NCBI GenBank assembly: GCA_009192285.1
Contig: WBVU01000003.1
Span: forward strand, 899,973-963,972
DNA length: 64,000 nt
Source of the DNA: Morchella semilibera
Taxonomy: Eukaryota; Ascomycota; Pezizomycetes; Pezizales; Morchellaceae
Direction of reading: 5' to 3'
A program made the position numbers and the translations under genes. Below are positions 48,022 to 58,393 of this stretch, piece after piece (the first letter of the stretch is position 1; the number at the start of each line of letters is the position of its first letter). The notes beneath the pieces are model-generated. The model was not told the DNA's origin. It saw only the letters and a list, made by a program, of their open reading frames with translations, and did not search any database.

Positions 48022-48349
48022 ATGGGAAAAACTACCAAAGACAATCCCACCCCCCGTACCTTCGCTACTAATGAACGTAGCACGCTGCCTACTACTCGTC
48101 TCCGCCAACCAAGAAACGCTCTCGGCGGCGGCCTAACATTCACTTATGACCAACCCCCAGCGCGACATATCGGTCTCCCAGGTAAGTTGTGGAGCTTCGA
48201 ATGTGCTATCTTCTGTTCATGTAATCAACAATGGGCTTGTCCAGGGGAGGTGCACATATGTGACTAGAGTTGTTAGGGCCAGGATACGTACCGCGTCTCC
48301 TGCTTTGCTCCGAGACGATATTGGAGAAAAAATGCCCCACAGAACGTAA
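48022..48349 (+). CDS. possible small two-exon protein, antisense-overlapping
   Basis: ATG at 48022 (MGKTTKDNPTPRTFATNERS) opens a 160-nt exon ending at a perfect GTAAGT donor (48182). An acceptor GTCCAG at about 48244 joins a second exon that stops at 48349, about 87 aa in all. The first exon has coding-like composition (Thr/Arg/Pro-rich, ending GGGLTFTYDQPPARHIGLP). The second exon overlaps the secreted-protein frame on the other strand, so one of the two 3' ends is probably wrong. Family not recognised. Confidence 0.35.
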
Positions 48350-48472
48350 ACAGTTTAGCTCTCCCCGGGGTCCAACGGCAGCGCATAGCCGTCCAAGCCC
48401 CGTCGCTGGTACTGGGAGTGCACAAACATTAACTGCGATGGCGAGCGTAGCAAAAAGAAGATTTCGGTGCAT
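48206..48472 (-). CDS. small secreted protein (88 aa)
   Basis: Starts MHRNLLFATLAIAVNVCALPVPA, a clear signal peptide with probable cleavage after VCA. The mature part is short with two or three cysteines (LGRLCAAVGPRGELNCL). A GTACGT donor at about 48291 and a CTAAC site downstream suggest the frame may be spliced, which would shorten or change the C-terminus; unspliced it ends at 48206. No domain. It is the second signal-peptide gene within 1 kb but shares no motif with the one at 47335-47607. Confidence 0.5.
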   Translation of the reverse strand: MHRNLLFATLAIAVNVCALPVPATGLGRLCAAVGPRGELNCLRSVGHFFSNIVSEQSRRRGTYPGPNNSSHICAPPLDKPIVDYMNRR

Positions 48473-49096
48473 TGTTTTCTAGTTAGGTGTATAGCTGTAT
48501 TATCTCGGTCGATGGTCTGGACAAAACGCAAACTGGAGTTCTGAATATGAGGCTGCATGCTGCAGCTGACAGCTGATGGGGCTTGGGTGTGTGTAGCAGC
48601 GATACATGGAGGATGCCACCAGTCATGTTACACAGAGAACGTGGTACGAGTGTTACCTAAATGTACTTACATGATCGTAGCACGAGGCGACTACTCTACA
48701 TCGAAATAAGTATATATAGATAAGGCAGGCTGGACGTCAATGGTTGAGTCTTTGGGGCGGAATTCGGCATAGTGGGATTAATCTGGGGATTAAGGTGCTT
48801 CTCCGAGAGTTGCCTTATGAGGAGATCGCGCACCCCGGTTTACCACTATTTTTGATGGGAAGTCCTTTCTTCCGCGCCTGGAATACTACAAGGCCGAAAG
48901 AAGAGACGGAGAGCGATGTCTTCTGTGGTTAAGACACCCAGAGCCCGGCTTTTTAAACTACGTGTATCTATATCGCCGTATCGTGGGATCTATCGATCGA
49001 GGGTACCAAAAACAATCAAGGAAACTCGGGTCAATTTAACCGTGTCTATAATCTATCTCTAAGTTCAAGATAACGCCCGTAAAAACATATATAGTT
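48473..49096. other. intergenic
   Basis: No gene seen. Contains the promoter side of the 88-aa secreted protein and the 3' flank of SHB17. Confidence 0.6.
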
Positions 49097-49936
49097 TTAC
49101 TCGGTTCCTCCTACATCCGCAGTTGGGTCTTTAAAGACACCGCCAAGCAGGAAGGCTGGCTCTTCGACGTTGTGATGGTTATACCTAGAACAGACTTAGC
49201 ACAACATCACAGACTCATTCAGCAAACGGGACACTCACGTCAAGGTTGCAATACCACCAGGCTCTAGAATCATCTGGATTGGGAAGTCGAGTTCAAGCCC
49301 CAGCCACCTCTTTGTAAACGCACGAAGCAGATGTCCGTGAGAGACCTACCACAAACAACGCTTTAGCCACCAAATATACAGCCACTTAGTACAAGGCAGA
49401 ATACTCACCAACATAATATCAACATCCTTCTCACCCCTCATATACGGTCCCTGCAACTCCTTGATCTCCCTAATCACCCGATCCAGCCTCTCCTTCACCT
49501 CCTCCGCACTCTCCCCTTTCAACCCATCGGGCCCCTCCCCATCCTCACACCCATCCCTCCAGATGTCGAACGGCCTGTCCTTATCCAGACCTCTCGCCTT
49601 CCGGTCCTCCCTGATCTGCGCAGGAAACCAGCCCTCGTACCGCCCATACCCCCACTCGGCGATATCCTCTGTCGTGCGCACTTCCACGTCCGCCGGCGCG
49701 CCCTCGGGCAGCAGTAACTTGAACGTGCGCTGTGCGCGTATACGCGGTGAGATGTAGATGCGTGTGAGGCGCTTGGGGTCAATCAGACGGCCGCTACCGA
49801 CGAGAGAGCGGCCGGCTTTCTGGACTTGCGACTCGCCATTGGCGGTGAGTGGGATCTCGGAGATGCCGGTGTGGCGCCCGTTGAGTGTCCATTCGGTTTC
49901 GCCGTGGCGGGCGAGAAATACACGTGGTGTGGACAT
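49097..49936 (-). CDS. SHB17: sedoheptulose-1,7-bisphosphatase, histidine-phosphatase family
   Basis: Exons 49936-49409, 49345-49239 and 49184-49097, introns of 63 and 54 nt (both GTGAGT...TAG), 240 aa. Residues 9-23 carry the phosphohistidine motif ARHGETEWTLNGRHT (His11 nucleophile). Other family residues are ISPRIRAQRT (Arg), EWGYGRYEG (Glu acid) and VSHGHLLR (second His). The stretch RGLDKDRPFDIWRDGCEDGE is nearly that of yeast Shb17, as is GGIATLTYNHHNVEEPAF near the C-terminus. Shb17 dephosphorylates sedoheptulose-1,7-bisphosphate in riboneogenesis, making ribose-5-phosphate precursors in the cytosol or nucleus. Slightly shorter than yeast (271 aa), lacking an internal loop. It resembles phosphoglycerate mutase in fold but not in these signature residues. 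Confidence 0.9.
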
Positions 49937-50795
49937 TATGGGAACCTGTTAATAGGGAAACTGCTGTGCTAACGCTTTGAGGCGGAGAAGCAGAGAATAT
50001 GAAGGCGGGGCTGGGTGCAGGGTTAGGATGGATGATAACTGATAAGCTTATTTGCGCCTCACAGTGGGGCGTTCTTGGCGTAAGCGTGAATTCAAGGTTT
50101 GGTTCTGTGCTGGAGGTTTATTTATTAATCTGGAGACTGATATTTGAGTTTTTACGTGAGATTTGGAGATGGTTACTGAGGGAATTGATATGATGTCGTC
50201 AAATTTAAAGTATACACACTTCATACTGTGCTAGATGACAGCTTGGTCGGTGGTGGTTGTGTATGATACATGCAGTATAGTGTATGGGCGGTGATCAATT
50301 CTTCCAGTACCATCCTGTGTACCTACAACATCATTTGACTTGACCTTTATGATTACATGTAATTGCGTCTTTAGCTCTTTAGTTGAAAACCTAGCACGCA
50401 GAAAGTATCGGTAAACTCGGACTTGGTGTAGGTATGGATGTTATCTTTTGGCTAAATTAATATTTTCTTCTATGGAAGTACCTACTCTCAAGCATCCTGA
50501 TAATTATTCAATCCACTACGCTTTGGTACTATGTACGGGCTAAATGATACCCTGGGATTGAAAAATTTAAACAAATCGTTCTCCTCAGAGTCTAGACCCA
50601 CTGAATGCTTCTTTGGTTGCCTACTCGTTTTATCCGATGCTTCTATTATTAGATTGATCTTCAGCCGCGTGGAGAAAGCTTGCTAGAGGTCTTTCTTGAT
50701 CTCCAGCCCTATTCACGTTAACAGCGCTACATATTCTCATCGTCTCATCCTCACCCCACTCACATAATACGCCATATCTACGCTCATCTCTCATC
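49937..50795. promoter_or_regulatory. divergent promoter region between SHB17 and the first phosphatase
   Basis: 859 bp between two divergent genes. No gene seen. One TACATGTA near 50354; a C/T-rich leader (CATCCTCACCCCACTCAC) lies just before the phosphatase ATG. Confidence 0.55.
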
Positions 50796-52019
50796 ATGAA
50801 TTTGAGCCCTTTCTCGCCGCGCTCTCCCTACTTTGCCAATCCCCTCGACGAGATCTATCCCAACCTCTGGCTCGGCAGGTTAGTCTTCACTCTCACCCCT
50901 CACCCCTCTCTCCATATCATCGCCACTAACCTCTCCCCTCTCCTCAGCCTGCAAGCTGCCGAATCCTCAGAGATACTCCAAGCGCACAATATCACCGACA
51001 TCATCAGCATCACCTCCCATCGCCCCTCCATCCCCCGTGGCCTCCACATCCGCAAAAAGCACTTCCGCCTCCGCGACAACACCACCGCAGACCTGCTCAG
51101 CATCCTCCCAGAATGCATCGAGAGGATCGAGCAGGTCATGGCTGGTGGCGTTGACGAGCTTGGGCGCGAGAGAAGGGTCCTCGTCCATTGTCGGATGGGA
51201 ATCAGTCGCAGTGGGGGGATGGTGGTGGCGTATGGTTGGTTCGCCTCTACTCTTCTACTCTGCTTACCCCAACCGAGATTGCGCTGTGTGTGATGCAGGC
51301 GGGGGCTAACAATGCATGCCACAGCGATGAAGTCAGCAATGATGCCCGCATCAATGGCACTCGAGTACGTGCGGAGTAGACGACCCATCGTCAACCCAAA
51401 TAGGGCGTTCATGGCGCAGCTAACGGTATGGGGAGAGTGCGGGTATGACACGGCGCTCCTGATGCCCGACATAGAGATGCCCGCGAAGCTGGAGGAGGAA
51501 GAGGAAGACGAGGAGGCGATGCTTCAAAGGGCACTCGAGATGAGCCTTCTCGGTGAGAGGATGGATACTGATGGCGACGGTGGCGGCAGCGACGGCGTAC
51601 TGCTGCTGCCGCGGATAGCGACACCAGTAGCGTGGGGACTGACTGTGGCGAACCCGGACCCGGAGCTGGCTGCGAGTAGTGTTGCGGAGTCGGCGGTGGT
51701 GGAGGAGCGGGAAGCGACTGTGGGTGACAGTAGTGATACAGATATGGAGGGCGTGCTTTCGTCTGGTCCTGAGCCTGTATCCGGACTGGAACCTGAGCCC
51801 CAGACACCATCAAAGCCCGACTCAGTCCTGGACCCAGCAAACATTCCCTTACCACTCACGCCGCCAGACTTGCACCCTGAGCAGCGTAGGTTAAAGTCAT
51901 ACCCGGAGGAGTTGTGGATAGATATAACGATGCGCGATACAATGAGGCGCTGCTTTGAGGAGTGTGTGAGAGATGTAGATAGAGCACGTAGTAGACTGGG
52001 AGATACGAGTGCTATGTAA
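50796..52019 (+). CDS. dual-specificity phosphatase with ubiquitin-interacting motif
   Basis: Exons 50796-50878, 50948-51234, 51325-52019 give 354 aa; introns of 69 and 90 nt, the second with a GCTAAC branch. Residues about 20-165 are a DSP catalytic domain: IYPNLWLGSLQAAESS at the start, general acid Asp71 in FRLRDNTTADLL, P-loop VLVHCRMGISRSG with Cys109 and Arg115, and VRSRRPIVNPN. Residues about 184-201 (EDEEAMLQRALEMSLLGE) fit the ubiquitin-interacting motif consensus (acidic run, Ala, Ser four residues on). The rest is acidic and disordered, with a short helical C-terminus (DTMRRCFEECVRDVDRARSRL). Substrates of such phosphatases are phospho-Tyr/Ser/Thr proteins; here the UIM suggests ubiquitinated ones (inference). 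Introns sit at the same positions and phases as in the gene at 60215-61082, so the two are paralogues. Confidence 0.9.
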
Positions 52020-53341
52020 CATACATGTATATATAGACAGATTGCATGCTCGTGTCCAAGCTGAGGCTCTAGTTTCTGAATCCATGCTTCGCTTTACGTG
52101 GTTCTTGCCCCGCTTCCTCGATTTCATTCCGTCTCATTCTTGGAGCGGGGGTGTTTGGTGGTTTTGGTCTGGGTGATGGCGGTCAAACCGGGTGCATGCA
52201 TAAATGCTGGGGAAATGCGTGGGGAGATGCGAGGCGGGGAATAAACGGATTTTCGGGTCTTTGGTCCTGGGGGGTTGAGATGTGTGATGTATGTGCTTTG
52301 ATATATCTATGAAGACCGCAAGACTAGGGCGGGGACTTGGGTCAATGACTGTCTTAGAGTGCCCCTGAACCTGATTGTTGCATTGAGGGTGGTATCTTCA
52401 TGATCATAGGCATGTCGCCCCAATAGGCCTATCTATCAAAGCAATTGCTGCTGATTCCCCACCTCATCTTAGATAGTTATGATGCGTAGACATAAGGATC
52501 TTTATCTTGTTGTAGCACCTATCCATCTAGCAATTACTGTGTGAATGAAAAGCAATCAATTTCCCAACAGTAGATGCTCTAAAATTATACATACTAGTTA
52601 ATGTAGTTCGCCGCGGCGGGCTACAAGGAAAGACATGAGTGTAATAAATGTGAAATTGGAACGAAGCATGCCCGGAAAACCGTCGACCCATGTAGACATT
52701 GCTGCGCCCCCTATCCATTGGTTGCCAATTCCTGCGTAGTTGGGTGTTGGTGGAAACAAGAGGGGGTGGGTCCGGTTTTGACTCTTGGTATCTGGCTTAC
52801 TACATGTAGTTAATTAGTGCTTGTTGAGCCGGTGAAGCGGGAGTCTTGACTTGCATATATAGGTCCACCAGTGTATCCGGGTGTTTTTTTTGGTTCTCAT
52901 TCCATCGTGATTGCCAAGTTCGCGCATTTCGATGGACCGTAAATAAGGGCGATAGTTATTGCGAAGATGAAGGGCGACAGGTCGAATCTCCTGTTGGTCC
53001 CCTTACCTAATCTAAAACTTTATCAAGTGCGTAAGTTAGTGGGTTGGTTCTTTTTCTACAATACAGGCTTACCGTTTGAGGCTTTGCCAAGGAGAGAGAT
53101 GTTACCAAAATTAAAAACGGTACTTAGAAATTGCCTCATAGGCTACACAAGACGATGGTTCAATGTAATCGTGTGCTCTAACAGCGCTCTAGTGGGTCCA
53201 AAACTAAGTTATAAATGCATGTATGTTAAGTAGTCGTTGTTAATAAAGATGGTGGTGTCATTTTTGGATGTTTTTGTTGTTGAAGATTTTGACCCTTCAT
53301 TGGTAGGTATCACTTCCGCCGAAGTAATCTATGTGTTGTTC
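52020..53341. other. intergenic
   Basis: No defended gene. A plus-strand frame at 52967-53233 begins with ATG and has a GTAAGT followed 36 nt later by an acceptor, but the removed piece is too short for a normal intron and no family is recognised. TACATGTA at 52021 and 52801. Confidence 0.5.
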
Positions 53342-54085
53342 TTAATTAGGGGCCTCAGCCTCTGGCTCGTTCTCTGAGGGTGTCTGCTTGTCCCCGACCT
53401 CGGAGACTCCAGCTCCGCCGAGGGCTGCAGGGTTCCCTGGAGGTGGTGGAGCTAAGTCCTGAGCTCTGGCTGCTCTTATGGTCTGCCTTTTAAATAGCTT
53501 TTTAATAGGCGTCATCCTCGATGCCTCAAGGGCTAGTTGCCGCTTCTTAATATTTTGCAGGCTCTCTCCGCAGGCAGCCCGGCCCCTTAGTCCAGGAAGG
53601 CCCCTTTCCCCGTTTCTGTGCTCTTCGGAAGACCTGCTGAAGCGGTTGCAGAAGGTTTGAACCTCCTCAGGTGTTGCCACTTTTTTGGGTCGCGGTTGCG
53701 TTGGGGGAACTGGAGGTTTAAAACTTGTTAGTATTCAATTGAAATTTGTGATAGTAACGAAAAAGATCTGTTACCAGAATTCTTTCCTTCGGGGGCCCTG
53801 TCCTCTAGGGCCAAAACAGTCCCTCCAACTCCGTCTGCTGCAGCAGTCGGAGAAACCCCTGCTTCTGAAAATATTGGCATGTTAGCTTTCGGTTGAAAGC
53901 CGTAACGGTAAAGGGTTTTAGCTACCTGAACACTTTTCTTCTATTCTCGCCCCATTACCATCCTTGCCTTCGACCACTGCTTCATCCTCAAGCTCGAGGT
54001 GTTGTCCTTCGTCCAGTTCAAGATTTAATCGAGCCGATTTTCTGACCGTTTTTAAGACGTGGTCTGACTTTTTTATACGAGGCAT
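53342..54085 (-). CDS. basic, probably nuclear protein (205 aa), family unknown
   Basis: Exons 54085-53926, 53864-53775 and 53709-53342, introns of 61 and 65 nt, all joining in frame. It begins MPRIKKSDHVLKTVRKSARLN, a Lys/Arg-rich start that looks like a nuclear signal or DNA-binding tail. A variable acidic/Gly linker follows, then a conserved-looking block (TPEEVQTFCNRFSRSSEEHR, GRAACGESLQNIKKRQLALE, TPIKKLFKRQTIRAARAQD) that is helical and basic, then a Pro/Ala/Glu-rich tail. No family recognised; composition suggests a chromatin or DNA-associated role (inference). It sits on the opposite strand between the first phosphatase and the first amidoligase. Confidence 0.7.
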
Positions 54086-55892
54086 ATGGAATTGCAAAAA
54101 AAGGTTGAGTAGATAAATTATGATGGTGTACTATATTTCTGACCTTTTTCGATAGGGGGTAGTTTGTGGGATTTGAGAAGAAAGTTCACTCCATGTCACT
54201 CGAATGTGGCGCGGATGAGGCTCAACTGGCTTTGTGCGCCACACCCTGGTCCAATTCGTAGCAAGACATTGGAAACCCCGTCGGCGCAAAGAGCAAAATT
54301 ATTTTTCAACAATGACTACATGTACGCAATGGCATGCTAGACTTTCATCTGCTCCCCCGAGAGCGTTTCTCCAGCAGACTCCACATAGACCTTGCCCAGT
54401 GCCACGGTCCCTCCCCGCGCCTTTTAGGGAATTATCGTTATTCTCGGTCTCGATCTCATCTACAGAAATCCGTGCGATATAGTCCACCCCTACAAATGCG
54501 TTTCCGTACCCTTCTAGTCTCTTCTAAACCAACATCTACGCCCCATCGGCGAATGGTAGTTTAACCTAATAGACAATTTCAACCTACGTCCCGCCTCAAG
54601 GCGCAAAAAACCCAATAATATAGGCTGGGAGATTACGAACACTTATGAACAAGTATGCTTGCATGTATTCTCAAATTTCATGTCTATTCGACACTGACCT
54701 CCACGGGACATAGCATGAAAGCGGCATTGATGGCTTACCAATGAACCTTTCTTCTGTCCCCCGCATGTAAGTCGGACTTTCAGTCACGGAGGAAATGAAA
54801 GTTTCTCCAGTTTTCCTCGTTGTAAGTTAGGGTATCATTTTCCGACCCTCCTCCAGTAATTTTGCTAAAATCTTGCAATTGTTTCGGGTACTCGTACGCT
54901 TTGGGAGTATCTCCCTCATGGCGCGAGGAAAGATAATGCTGGGTCACAATACAGCATCCTTTGATCGAGCGTTCATTCGAGGAGTTGGCTGGCCCGTGGC
55001 CTTAAATTATGGGCTTGTTCTGAGCATATAGTGCCACACCACATGATGATCGGATGGGATAGGGTACTTCATGGCTACCTTCTGGAGGAAAAGAAACTCT
55101 CCAAATATTCTGAATATTATGGGCCACAACCGAGAGCTTCTTTTGCGGCCTCACAGAGTGCAGAGCCCAATCAAAATATCACTTTAGGTCTGTCCTATTG
55201 GTAGGGGCAGTTCAGGCAGTGTGGTCAATATCTTCACTTATGGATTGATGCGCTTTCGACCTTATTTTAGGTAAGGTTTATACTGTCAAGCTTGATTTCG
55301 CTTCAAACTACCTCACTAACGCCATAGATTTATCTTTAGAGATTTTTTATTTCAATTACCCTTCTCCGTATAGCCTCATTACCCACGAACGATTTACCGA
55401 TATTTACCCTTAAGAATTGCCCGGCTTATTGGGAAGCGATTTGGTGCCTGGGATTTTGAATAGAGGTCTAAGACGCTAACGAGGAGCGTTCTCATACATT
55501 TCTCAACACTGCACTTAGTCTTGGGGCGTGTAACCTCTTGAAATATTATTACAAGTTTCATATCTTGTAAATCCAGAACACTTGAGAAGGACCGCGAATA
55601 TTAAGTTACTAGTCATGAAGATTTCAAACTGCAACTGTTATCTGGATGCTGGCGAGTTTTCGTCTTTTTCGAGAGGTATGAGCCTTGTGGTTTGAATTGA
55701 GCCCTCTCATATATAAGAGAAACAACATTAGACAATGTTTTCCATCATCACGCATAGTCACACTATCGGAGGATCACAACATTACAACATCGCACCATCA
55801 AAGGAATCGCAATATTCAAACATTCAGGAACAAAACACTTCCCACTTACGAAATACCATCCAACGCTTTTGCACTTTATACCCCAGCCAAGA
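54086..55892. promoter_or_regulatory. divergent intergenic region upstream of the first amidoligase
   Basis: 1.8 kb between divergent genes. Short frames near 54234-54564 on both strands lack support. A TATAAGAGAAACAAC box near 55711-55725 and an A/C-rich leader (ACATTACAACATCGCACC) precede the amidoligase ATG. TACATGTA near 54316. Confidence 0.5.
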
Positions 55893-57131
55893 ATGAGTCT
55901 TTCGATTGGGGGAGCTTCTACTGATCTATCAGATCTGGATTTTCCCGGTGTTGCGCACGATCATGTCACCATTGGCGTTGAGATCGAGCTTGCAATCTTC
56001 AACCTGAACGAGGATAACAAGCACAATTTTCTGTGGTTTCCTCTTATTAGAGGAGGACTCAAAGAGATTGAAACAATGCTATCTAAGCCTGGCAACGCAG
56101 TTGCATTTGCTGTAAAAGATGATGGATCAATTAAGACTGGATGGAAAGGAGCATTAAACCCTGGGGTTGCGGTTGAAGTTGCAACCCCGATCTTACTCGG
56201 CGATCAGTTTGAGTGGGTAATTCCTGAGATGTGCGCTGCAATCAACAAGGTAGTCGACGGGCAGGACGCACGAATCGATCTTAGTCCCGAAAGCGAGTGT
56301 GGTCTTCACGTCCACATCGGCATCGAAGAAAGGCACTACACTTTTGGGGAGTTGAGGAGAATCGCAAAAGCGATTGTTATATTCGAGAATGTGATGGACT
56401 TGCATCATGCTGAGCATAGACACAATTACACCGGCAGACATAACTACATCCAGAGCAACCGAACAGCGCAAGGCCTCAAAGGACTTTCGATAACTGAAAT
56501 GGTCGAGAAGATTGACGCCACCACCACCAGTACCGAACTGTTGCGCTTGATCAACAGAGACCCTGATAATCCGGACAAATACTTCAAGTACAATCTCACC
56601 GCGACTAAAAGGTTTGGAACCGTTGAATTTCGGCAAGCGGAGGGGTCGATCGATGCCAGTGTTATCGTCCAGTGGATCCGGAACGTAATCTCCTTCGTCA
56701 CTAATGCAATACGCACCGAAGATGAGGCGTTCCCAGTCTTTGCTTTTATGGCTGATGAGGGTTTTGCTTGGAGCAAAGATATCAGTCAATACTACGGCCT
56801 CCCGCCACCAGATAACCAAGGATTACCATTAGCACCCCCACAAGTTAGTAACGCTAACGATGAAGAAGAAGAGGAGATTAATGATATACTTCCAGATATC
56901 GCCGAGTTAAGCCTTGGCTCTGGTACCTGTGCTGACATTTCTCCGGCACCCAGTGAGTCGGGAGAACGTATAAGAAAGCGTGACGCTCTTAAAAGGTTGA
57001 ACGCAAGAGTAGCCCACACCCGCGAGAGAATATCTAACAGCTTACATCGAGAGAATATCCGGGAAAGGTTATCTGCAAGAATCAACCGAGTTCTTGCTAG
57101 GGTTAACAAGCGTAGGTTCTCAACGGCTTAA
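55893..57131 (+). CDS. amidoligase, glutamine-synthetase-like fold (Amidoligase_2 type)
   Basis: Single exon, 412 aa from the ATG at 55893. Motifs of the COOH-NH2 ligase family are in order: GVEIEL (Glu30, Glu32), AVKDDGSI (Lys75), VEVATPI (Glu95), CGLHVHIG (His139, His141), KYNLTA (Asn234) and TVEFRQ (Glu245, Arg247). These form the ATP/Mg and carboxylate sites of the GS fold, and none is missing. The family (Iyer, Aravind and colleagues) is predicted to make isopeptide or amide bonds between a carboxylate and an amine; no fungal substrate is known. The C-terminal 100 residues add an acidic patch (ANDEEEEEINDIL) and a basic helical end (RLNARVAHTRERISN...INRVLARVNKRR). A paralogue lies 1.3 kb downstream on the same strand. 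Enzyme class confident, reaction unknown. Confidence 0.88.
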   Translation: MSLSIGGASTDLSDLDFPGVAHDHVTIGVEIELAIFNLNEDNKHNFLWFPLIRGGLKEIETMLSKPGNAVAFAVKDDGSIKTGWKGALNPGVAVEVATPILLGDQFEWVIPEMCAAINKVVDGQDARIDLSPESECGLHVHIGIEERHYTFGELRRIAKAIVIFENVMDLHHAEHRHNYTGRHNYIQSNRTAQGLKGLSITEMVEKIDATTTSTELLRLINRDPDNPDKYFKYNLTATKRFGTVEFRQAEGSIDASVIVQWIRNVISFVTNAIRTEDEAFPVFAFMADEGFAWSKDISQYYGLPPPDNQGLPLAPPQVSNANDEEEEEINDILPDIAELSLGSGTCADISPAPSESGERIRKRDALKRLNARVAHTRERISNSLHRENIRERLSARINRVLARVNKRRFSTA

Positions 57132-57658
57132 GCTTGTGAACCGCTGATATTTTTGCTAGGCATGATATATTTGGAGTATGGGCAGATTGTGCGTTGTTTA
57201 TGAGTTACCGTGCACGTGTTTTTGGACTCAAGTTTTTGATTTTTGATTGCTTGATTTAGATTTTGGTCATGGTTGTGCGTTGCGTATTGCTATCTGTTTT
57301 GGCCTTGTGTTGAGTTTTGGAGTGCTATAGATGAGAATGATTTAGGCTAGTGTTGAAGAAAATCAAAAAAAGAGAAATACTGTTAACCTACAAGCTTTGA
57401 ACACATATAAAACCCACCCTTACCGTGAGACCCCATATAAAGCCCATGCCGAATGAAAAACCCCCAGCCGTGAACTCTCCTTCATGCATTAGCACTCGGA
57501 AGCCTCCTTTGAACGAAGTCCCGCCAATACCAGTAAGCGAGGGCCAGCCCGGCACCCGCTCCGGATGTCGAGCGCTCACTCATAACTCATATTTCTTTTT
57601 CAAGAAAACCGGTTGATTTCTGGTGATCCAAAACATGAGTGACGAGCCGTGATCCAAC
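57132..57658. other. intergenic with an ambiguous minus-strand stretch
   Basis: A minus-strand frame at 57579-57388 (SFGMGFIWGLTV near its end) runs into GTAAGG, and an acceptor CAACACTAG near 57334 follows; upstream ATGs near 57583 are in other frames. Several splice models are possible and none gives a known protein, so no gene is called. Confidence 0.35.
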
Positions 57659-57766
57659 GTCTTCATGGCTTAGTTGGTTAAAGCGTCGGTCTCATATTCA
57701 CAACATGACCAGGATCATTAGACTCTGGATATCCGAAGGTCGCGAGTTCGACTCTCGCTGAGGACA
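57659..57766 (+). tRNA. tRNA-Met (CAT), elongator, with 34-nt intron
   Basis: Folds as a full cloverleaf: acceptor stem GTCTTCA/TGAGGAC (one G-U), D-arm GCTT/AAGC, anticodon loop CTCATAA, T-arm GCGAG-TTCGACT-CTCGC and discriminator A. The intron (57697-57730) sits one base 3' of the anticodon, the standard place for nuclear tRNA introns. The anticodon stem has the T-T pair at 31-39 (TCGGT/TCCGA) seen in fungal elongator tRNA-Met, which separates it from the initiator. Confidence 0.9.
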
Positions 57767-58393
57767 TGTCTTTTTGCAGGCTGTCCCAGCGGGCGGATGT
57801 CTTTTTGGTTGAGTGGCTGTTGGGGTCTACTCTAGTCTGGTGGGCATAGGCTAAGTGTTTGTTTTTGCTTGGTTCGGGTTGGGTTCTGGCAGATATGTGA
57901 CAGCCAGCCAGCCCCCTTGACGACTCTACATACTTGCTTACTTACTGCACCGGGAAGATGGCGATAGGCTATATATATCGATCAACCAGCGCAGCCAGCC
58001 CGTACAGTACAGCACCCCCCTCCCTTCCCCCACTCTTCGTGTGCAGCAGGAACTAACAGCGCCAATAAGCTAAGCCGTGCCAGTTTGAGGCCGATCATGG
58101 ACTATCACTCGACCCATCTCAACCCACCACGGCCCGAAAAATGAAGATGTTATCCGGCGAGGGGAGTGGTGGTGGTAAATGGCCCGGTCATGAACTATCA
58201 CTCGGCATGGACTGGCATACTTGAAAGTGACCACAGCTCTCAAGCGCTCCTGGGTAGAAGTTTGAATGTGCTCGGTGGGTATAAGACTGCGGCCCTGCAA
58301 TGGGCTACAGTACACTATCTAACTAACTATCAATCTATCAAACTATCAAACTATCTAACAACCAAATCACCAAACTACCTAACCCCCCCCGCA
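57767..58393. promoter_or_regulatory. intergenic, promoter of second amidoligase
   Basis: No gene. The last 90 bases before the ATG are an ACTATCTAACTAACTATC-like low-complexity leader ending in CCCCCCCCGC. A direct repeat of about 15 nt (TCATGGACTATCACTC and TCATGAACTATCACTC, near 58096 and 58189) is present. Confidence 0.5.
57771..57775 (+). terminator. Pol III terminator (T5)
   Basis: TTTTT five bases after the end of the tRNA, the usual RNA polymerase III stop. Confidence 0.75.

Noticed and set aside
49097-49936. Annotation as phosphoglycerate mutase
   Set aside because: The RGLDKDRPFDIWRDGCEDGE and GGIATLTYNHHN stretches match Shb17 rather than glycolytic mutases.
52967-53233. Small plus-strand ORF with an apparent GTAAGT intron
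   Set aside because: The intron would be 36 nt, below the usual minimum, and the protein is unrecognised.
57304-57593. Possible small gene upstream of the tRNA on the minus strand
   Set aside because: Competing splice models with no recognisable product; left as ambiguous.
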